The position numbers were made by a program, and so were the translations under genes. Positions 15,192-20,395 of a stretch of 20,395 nt of DNA are shown here, in pieces. The stretch is taken from NCBI GenBank assembly GCA_037445245.1, contig JBBIKU010000022.1, positions 1 through 20,395 on the forward strand, in the 5' to 3' direction. Under the pieces are notes generated by a model. The model made no database searches, was not told the DNA's origin, and saw nothing but the letters and a program-made list of their open reading frames with translations. Position 1 is the first letter of the stretch, and each line of letters opens with the position of its first letter. Source of the DNA: JBBIKU01 sp037445245. GTDB taxonomy: Bacteria; Chloroflexota; Anaerolineae; Anaerolineales; Anaerolineaceae.

Positions 15192-15229
15192 CGAAGGCTC
15201 GCGCATTGCGCGAGCCTTCGCACATTTTT
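15192..15229 (+). terminator. Strong Rho-independent terminator of the second Mo operon
   Basis: CGAAGGCTCGCGC (15192-15204) and GCGCGAGCCTTCG (15208-15220) form a perfect 13-bp GC-rich stem with an ATT loop, followed by CACA and T5 at 15225-15229. It begins three bases after the stop codon and separates the operon from the amidohydrolase gene. Confidence 0.9.
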
Positions 15230-15308
15230 GGGTCTTACGCTCTGGTTGATCGATAAAAGATTAAACGATTCGTTCCTACTTTTTAATCACTGGGACAAGG
15301 AGAGAACA

Positions 15309-16559
15309 ATGGCAGAGCAATTTGATATCCTGATCCGGAATGCACAATTGCGCGGTCTTCCCGACGAACGGTTTGATATCGGCGTTGCCAACGGAAAGGT
15401 GGTTGCGCTGGATAAAAAACTCAGCGGGGAGGCGGCGGCTGCGATTGACGCCAAGGGCAATCTGGTCACCGAATCGTTTGTGAACACCCATCTCCATTTG
15501 TGCAAGGTATACACCTTGATGATGATGGATGATGAGGCGATGAAGTCATATCAAAGCTCGGATAAGTCGATGGGCAAAGCCATGACCGGTATCGAACTGG
15601 CGATGCGGGTCAAGGAAAATTACGACGAAAAATGGATCATCAAAAACGTGCGCAAAGCGATCGCCCTTTCGGCGTTGTACGGTGGAACACACGTGCGTGC
15701 CCTGGCGGACGTGGACAACAAAGCCCGACTGGAGGGCGTCAAAGCCCTGATCAAAGCCCGCGAGGAATTCAAAGGTATCGTCGATATTCAGGTGGTGGCG
15801 TTTGCGCAGGACGGCGTGGTGCGCGAACCCGGCGCGGCTGAGCTGGTACGCCAGGCGATGAAACTGGGCGCAGATGTGGCGGGGGGCATCCCCTGGATCG
15901 AATACACCGACGCCGATATCGCCGAACACGTCAAGGTGATTTTCGATATCGCCGAAGAATTCGATGCGGCTGTTTCGATGCTGGTGGACGACGCCGGCGA
16001 TCCCGGATTGCGTTCGATTGAGCTGATGGCACTGGAAACGATCAACCGCAAGCGCTTTGGTCGTTCGCTGGCTCATCACGCCCGCGCCATGGCACTTTAT
16101 CCCAAGCCCTACTTCCAGAAATTGTCGGCGCTGTTGAAAAAGGCTCAAATGGGCGTCGTCAGTGACCCCCACACCGGTCCGCTGCATGCCCGGGTGCATG
16201 AGCTGCTGGAAGAAGGCAACCTGGTCTGCCTGGGTCAGGATGACATTTCGGATGCCTATTACCCATACGGGCGCAACAATATGCTGGAAGTCGCCTTCCT
16301 GGCTTCGCATTTGCTGTGGATGACCACCCGTCCCGAGATGGAAACGCTGTATGATATGATCACCACGAAAGCGGCTGAGTGTATCGGTATCCAAGATTTC
16401 AAGATCAAAGTCGGCGCGCCGGCGAACCTGGTGGTTCTAGATATTCCCAATACGCTGGAGGCGCTGCGCTATCACGAAGCGCCGCTTCATGTCGTCAGTC
16501 ATGGCAAGTTGGTTGATGTGGCGAAGATGAAATCGATTGTCGAGACCAGTGAATGGTAA
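15309..16559 (+). CDS. Amidohydrolase-superfamily protein, cytosine deaminase-like
   Basis: This 416-residue protein belongs to the amidohydrolase superfamily and is closest, by eye, to cytosine deaminase (CodA) and s-triazine aminohydrolases. Metal-site marks are NTHLHL (H61, H63), VVAFAQDGV (Q167, like the CodA substrate Gln), LAHHARAM (H257, like CodA His246) and CLGQDDISDAYYPYG with D311/D312, followed by NMLEVA. The segment that should carry the third metal His and the catalytic Glu (CodA VHCDE) reads MLVDD at 224-228, so His is replaced by Leu and Glu by Asp. It may therefore act on another substrate or have altered metal binding. ATG 15309 has AAGGAG at 15297-15302; the frame is open back to 15228 but without a ribosome site. 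It follows a terminator and probably starts a new unit with the fused Mo hydroxylase. Confidence 0.85.
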   Translation: MAEQFDILIRNAQLRGLPDERFDIGVANGKVVALDKKLSGEAAAAIDAKGNLVTESFVNTHLHLCKVYTLMMMDDEAMKSYQSSDKSMGKAMTGIELAMRVKENYDEKWIIKNVRKAIALSALYGGTHVRALADVDNKARLEGVKALIKAREEFKGIVDIQVVAFAQDGVVREPGAAELVRQAMKLGADVAGGIPWIEYTDADIAEHVKVIFDIAEEFDAAVSMLVDDAGDPGLRSIELMALETINRKRFGRSLAHHARAMALYPKPYFQKLSALLKKAQMGVVSDPHTGPLHARVHELLEEGNLVCLGQDDISDAYYPYGRNNMLEVAFLASHLLWMTTRPEMETLYDMITTKAAECIGIQDFKIKVGAPANLVVLDIPNTLEALRYHEAPLHVVSHGKLVDVAKMKSIVETSEW

Positions 16560-16627
16560 TGGGATAGCGGATACGCGAATTGCCTCGCAAGTAGCGCTTA
16601 GAGACAACTTACTATTGGATGAGGATT

Positions 16628-19402
16628 ATGACAGATACGATTGAAGTTAAATTAATTGTAAACGGCGAGGAGGCGGTCTCCCGTGTGCCGGCGGACCTGA
16701 ATCTGATGCGCTATTTGCGCGAGTGGCTGGGTCTGACCGGCACCAAAGACGGTTGTTCGAGCGGACATTGTGGCGCCTGCACCGTGATTTACAACGGAAA
16801 AGCCACCCGTTCGTGCCTGATCAAAATGTCGCGCGCCAACGGCGCCACGGTCGAGACGATTGAGGGGCTGGCAAAAAACGGGCAATTGCACCCGATTCAA
16901 TACAGTTTCATCGAAAAAGGCGCCGTGCAATGCGGTTTTTGCACGCCAGGCATGATTATGAGTGCCAAGGCTTTGCTGGCTGCCAACCCGAAGCCCTCAG
17001 TTGATGAGATCAAAGCTGAGTTGACCAAGAATCGCAATTTGTGCCGCTGCACCGGCTATGTCAAGATCATCGAAGCCATTCAAATGGCAGGCGAGATGAT
17101 GGGGCGCGGCGAGACGCCGCAACCATTGCCACCGGAAGGCGAACGCGTCCGCTCGACTATGCTGACGCGTGAAGCAGTGAATTTGGTGAGCGGAAAAACC
17201 CGCTTCGGCGCTGATATTACCCTTGAAGGTATGCTGCACGGCAAGATCCTATGGGCGGAGCATCCACACGCCGAGATCGTGCGCATCGATACCAGCCAGG
17301 CGGAAGCAATGCTGGGGGTGGTGCGGGTGATCACTGCCAAAGACATCCCCGGTAAAAACCAGGCCGGCATTGTCATCCGTGACCAGCCGGCGATTGCTGC
17401 CGAGAAAACGCGCTACATTGGCGATTCGCTGGCAGCCGTGTTCGCCGAAACGGTGGAAATTGCTGAGGAAGCGGTCAAAAAGATCAAAGTGGAATATCGG
17501 GTTCTGCCGGGCGTTTTCTCGCCGGAAGAAGCCGCCAAGCCCGATGCCCCCAAGGTGCACGCGAAAGACAACCTGTTCCATCACGCCACCATCATCCGCG
17601 GCGATGTGGACGACGCATTCAAGCAATGCGCGGTGATCGTCGAAGGCAATTATTCGACGCCCTTCATCGAACATGGTTTCATGGAGCCGGAATCGGGGAT
17701 CGGTTTGCCGGGCGAGGATGGCGGAGTGATGGTTCAGATCGGCACCCAGACCGCTTTCGATGACCGCACGCAGCTTTCTGAAATCGTGGATTTGCCGGAA
17801 GAGAAGGTGCGGGTGGTGCAGTTGCCCATCGGTGGCGCATTTGGCGGCAAAGAGGACTTGATCTTGCAGCAATATCTGGCGCTAGGAGCACTCCTGACCG
17901 GCAGACCGGTCAAAATGGTGCTGACCCGCCCTGAATCGCTGCGGGTGCACGTGAAACGCCACCCGACCAAAATGTATTACAGAACCGGCGCAGATAAGGA
18001 TGGCAAGGTGCTGGCGATCGAATCACGGGTCATCGCCGACTGCGGCGCCTATGCCTCGTTGACCTTTGACGTGCTCGAGAACATGGTGGTTTTTGGAGCC
18101 GGTCCGTATTATGTCCCCAACCTGAGATTGGATGGCAAAGCTTATTACACCAACAACGTGCTGGCGGGGGCGATGCGGGGGTTTGGGGTCAACCAGATTG
18201 CGATTGCCTTGGAACAGCAAATGGATGAGATGGCGCGCCAACTGGGAATCGACCCGTTTGAATTTCGTCTAATCAACGCGCTGGATGTAGGGCTGCCGAC
18301 TGCCGCCGATCACGTGCTCGAAGCGGGGGTGGTGTCGATCAAAGAAACGATCGAGGCGGCTCGAAAAGAATTTCAAAGAACAGTGCTTCCAAAGTCGCAG
18401 AACGGCAAAAAGATCGGCGTGGGCGTGGCTTCGGCGGTCAAGAATATTGGCTTTGGGCACAATATCCCTGAAAGCGCCGGGGCGATCATCGAACTGGACA
18501 AGGATGGGCATGTACTCTTACGACACAGCCAGCACGAGTATGGGCAGGGAGCGCGCACGGCGCTGGCGCAGTTTGTGGCGGATGAGTTGGGCGTGCCGGT
18601 GGACGTGATTGATTTCATTGGACCGGATACGGCGCTCACGCCGCCGACCGGACCGACCACAGCCTCCAGGCAGACTTACATGACCGGCAATGCTACGGTC
18701 AAAGCTGCCCGCAGACTGCGAGAGGAAGTATTCGGACGTGCCGCCGAATCGCTGGATGCGCCGCCTGACCGGCTCAAGATCGATGGCAGCCGCGTAGTAG
18801 ATCTGGAAACCGGAAAATCGGTCTCGCTGGCTAAAATCGGCGAAAAATTTGTGGTCGAAGAACAATTCGTTGCACCCCCCACCGCTGCCTTGCTGGAAGA
18901 AGGCAAGCCAAGCCGGTATGGAAAACCCGATTTTGTGTCGCGCCCGACTCACTGGTGTTACGCTTACAACACTCAGGTAGCAGTGGTCGAAGTGGACACC
19001 GAAAGCGGCGATGTGCGCGTGCTCAAGGTGATCTCGGCGAACGATCTGGGCAAGGTCATCAACCCGCATGCAGCCATTGGACAGATCCACGGGGGGGTGA
19101 TGATGGGATTGGGGTTTGCCCTCTCGGAAGAGTTTGTGGTCGAAAACGGCATCAACCTGACCGATTCGCTGCACAAGGTGCGCCTGCCAACTGCAGACCA
19201 GACACCCGAAATCGTGCCGGTTCTGGTCGAGGTGCCGCATCCCGGCGGTCCGCATGGCGTAAAAGGATTTGCCGAGGCGCCCTCGCTGGCGACCGCACCT
19301 GCTATTTTGAATGGCATTTACGACGCCATCGGCGTTCGCCTTTGCCACATCCCGGCAAAAAAAGAGAAGGTATTGGTAGCGCTGGCGACAGAAAAAGCCT
19401 GA
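16628..19402 (+). CDS. Fused 2Fe-2S / Mo-cofactor hydroxylase (xanthine dehydrogenase family)
   Basis: A single polypeptide of about 924 residues joins a 2Fe-2S subunit (1-155; C43, C48, C51, C63 and C102, C105, C139, C141) to a Mo subunit (about 180-924). Mo-site loops are GGAFGGKED (402-410), GAMRGFGVNQ (514-523) and GVKGFAEAPS with E883. The architecture resembles Desulfovibrio aldehyde oxidoreductase, selenium-dependent xanthine dehydrogenase and E. coli XdhD. There is no FAD domain. The second cluster has two extra residues before CRC (KNRNLCRC) compared with the stand-alone subunits here. The start is uncertain: ATG 16628 gives a family-like N-terminus, but the GAGGA just upstream is very close; ATG 16619 adds three residues and has no site. 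It lies 68 bp after the amidohydrolase gene, and the two likely act together. Confidence 0.9.
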   Translation: MTDTIEVKLIVNGEEAVSRVPADLNLMRYLREWLGLTGTKDGCSSGHCGACTVIYNGKATRSCLIKMSRANGATVETIEGLAKNGQLHPIQYSFIEKGAVQCGFCTPGMIMSAKALLAANPKPSVDEIKAELTKNRNLCRCTGYVKIIEAIQMAGEMMGRGETPQPLPPEGERVRSTMLTREAVNLVSGKTRFGADITLEGMLHGKILWAEHPHAEIVRIDTSQAEAMLGVVRVITAKDIPGKNQAGIVIRDQPAIAAEKTRYIGDSLAAVFAETVEIAEEAVKKIKVEYRVLPGVFSPEEAAKPDAPKVHAKDNLFHHATIIRGDVDDAFKQCAVIVEGNYSTPFIEHGFMEPESGIGLPGEDGGVMVQIGTQTAFDDRTQLSEIVDLPEEKVRVVQLPIGGAFGGKEDLILQQYLALGALLTGRPVKMVLTRPESLRVHVKRHPTKMYYRTGADKDGKVLAIESRVIADCGAYASLTFDVLENMVVFGAGPYYVPNLRLDGKAYYTNNVLAGAMRGFGVNQIAIALEQQMDEMARQLGIDPFEFRLINALDVGLPTAADHVLEAGVVSIKETIEAARKEFQRTVLPKSQNGKKIGVGVASAVKNIGFGHNIPESAGAIIELDKDGHVLLRHSQHEYGQGARTALAQFVADELGVPVDVIDFIGPDTALTPPTGPTTASRQTYMTGNATVKAARRLREEVFGRAAESLDAPPDRLKIDGSRVVDLETGKSVSLAKIGEKFVVEEQFVAPPTAALLEEGKPSRYGKPDFVSRPTHWCYAYNTQVAVVEVDTESGDVRVLKVISANDLGKVINPHAAIGQIHGGVMMGLGFALSEEFVVENGINLTDSLHKVRLPTADQTPEIVPVLVEVPHPGGPHGVKGFAEAPSLATAPAILNGIYDAIGVRLCHIPAKKEKVLVALATEKA

Positions 19403-19487
19403 AACTTCACCCTTGGCTGGGACTATCGATTATCGGTGAAAACCATCCGGTTGATAGCGACTTTAGAACTATTGGGTGAAAGAATAG

Positions 19488-20395
19488 ATGAATGGTAGTG
19501 TTGGACAGAATCAACAAAGGTTAGACGGACGGGAGAAGGTGACGGGTGTTGCATCCTTTGTCGCCGACATGAAGCCGGGCAGGCTGACATATGCCCGCGT
19601 CTTCCGCTCGACGCAGGCGCACGCCCGCATTTTGAAGCTGGATGTCGAGAGGGCGCGCAAAGCAGCCGGCGTTCGGGCGGTGGTCACCGGCGCGGATTGC
19701 CCTGATCGCATCGGGCACGCTATGCGCGATCAATATCCTATCGCCCGCGATAAGGTGCGCTTCTGGGGTGAGCCGGTAGCGGTGGTGGTGGCGAACAGTG
19801 TAGCAGCGGCTGAGGCCGCCCTGTCCCTGATCGAGGTTGAATACGAACCGCTGGGAGCGATCCTGCACCCGCGGCAGGCTGTGCAGGATGGTGCGCCGCT
19901 GATCCATGAAGAACTGGGTCAATACTGGCATGAGCACTTGCTCAAGCCGGTTGCCGGAACAAACATCTGCCATCATTACTCGCTGCGGCGGGGCGATGTT
20001 GAGAAGGTTTTTGCCGAAGCCTATCTGGTAATTGAAAATGAGTACTGGGTGCCGTGGATTGCCCATGTGCAATTGGAGCCGCACGGGGCCATTGCATTAT
20101 GGGACGGTGACGCTTTTACCATTCATTCCAGTTCGCAATCGCCGTTTTTTATTCGCGAGACGATTGCCGAATTGTTCGATGTATCACCGTCGCGGGTGCG
20201 GGTGGTCATTCCGTATGTGGGCGGGGGCTTTGGCGGAAAATCCGACGTGACCATCGAACCGCTGCTGGCAGTGGCTGCCTTCAAAGTACCCAATGTTCAT
20301 GTCCAGTTGATCCTGACCCGCGAAGAAATGTTCTACGGCAGCGTGGTCGGCAGGGGCGCCTGGGGAAGGATCAAAACCGCCGTTGACCGCAATGG
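19488..20395 (+). CDS. Xanthine dehydrogenase-family Mo-binding large subunit, N-terminal part cut by window edge
   Basis: ATG 19488 opens a frame without a stop to the right edge (302 codons seen). The product starts MNGSVGQNQQRLDGREKVTG and has the a/b hammerhead domain to about residue 125 (RFWGEPVAVVVANS), then the first Mo-cofactor domain with SSSQSPF (214-220) and VGGGFGGKSD (244-253). It resembles the operon 2 large subunit (shared YPIARDKVRF-like and PVAGTNI segments) more than the fused protein just upstream. Only a weak GGTGAAAG precedes the start. It is 85 bp downstream of the fused gene and may be in the same operon. Matching FAD and 2Fe-2S genes, if any, lie to the right of the window. 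Confidence 0.88.
   Translation, partial: MNGSVGQNQQRLDGREKVTGVASFVADMKPGRLTYARVFRSTQAHARILKLDVERARKAAGVRAVVTGADCPDRIGHAMRDQYPIARDKVRFWGEPVAVVVANSVAAAEAALSLIEVEYEPLGAILHPRQAVQDGAPLIHEELGQYWHEHLLKPVAGTNICHHYSLRRGDVEKVFAEAYLVIENEYWVPWIAHVQLEPHGAIALWDGDAFTIHSSSQSPFFIRETIAELFDVSPSRVRVVIPYVGGGFGGKSDVTIEPLLAVAAFKVPNVHVQLILTREEMFYGSVVGRGAWGRIKTAVDRN

Noticed and set aside
13516..15225. A 569-codon open frame on the minus strand
   Set aside because: It lies wholly opposite the intact Mo large subunit of operon 2, has no recognisable domains and is rich in His, Arg and Asp, as expected for the mirror of a GC-biased gene. I treat it as a shadow.
1..20395. CRISPR arrays, tRNA genes, insertion sequences or phage genes
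   Set aside because: No repeat-spacer pattern, tRNA-like clover leaf, transposase or integrase was seen on either strand.

Overview
The window looks like a catabolic island from a bacterial chromosome. A run of 10 N (10474-10483) marks a scaffold gap, so this is probably a draft or metagenome-assembled genome. Moderately high GC, strong Shine-Dalgarno sites and sigma70-type promoters are visible. The protein style (several coxMSL-type molybdenum hydroxylases, a CoxG protein, DUF664-type DinB) suggests Chloroflexota/Anaerolineae to me. That is an impression from memory with low confidence; no rRNA or marker gene is present to test it.

Layout. (1) 1-2759: the 3' end of an AllG/YlbE-type (DUF1116) gene, part of the oxamate carbamoyltransferase family, then a double-domain cyclase-family hydrolase and a DinB-like protein. 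(2) 2763-7210: a promoter followed by a molybdenum hydroxylase operon in the order FAD subunit, 2Fe-2S subunit, Mo subunit, CoxG. The Mo subunit is broken by a frameshift and lacks the GGGFG cofactor loop. (3) 7211-8853: a structured leader with a perfect hairpin, a 14-nt extended Shine-Dalgarno and a possible 30-codon ORF, then a uracil/xanthine-type NCS2 permease and a terminator-like hairpin. (4) 8968-9825: an NmrA-like NAD(P)-binding protein. (5) 9897-10850: two small membrane proteins on the minus strand, flanking the scaffold gap. (6) 10936-11310: divergent promoters, a palindromic operator candidate over the plus-strand -10 box and a roughly 280-nt leader with competing hairpins. (7) 11311-15229: a second, intact FAD / 2Fe-2S / Mo operon ending in a strong terminator. 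(8) 15309-20395: a cytosine-deaminase-like amidohydrolase, a fused 2Fe-2S/Mo hydroxylase, and the start of a further Mo subunit that runs off the right edge.

Working together (inference). Four xanthine dehydrogenase-family Mo subunits, a nucleobase permease, a cytosine-deaminase-like hydrolase, a ring-opening-type cyclase hydrolase and an oxamate carbamoyltransferase-type protein within 20 kb suggest uptake and breakdown of a purine, pyrimidine or related N-heterocycle. The suggested steps are hydroxylation, deamination, ring opening and recovery of a carbamoyl group. No substrate can be fixed from the sequence. Several proteins carry active-site changes: the cyclase domain 1, the amidohydrolase and the first Mo subunit.
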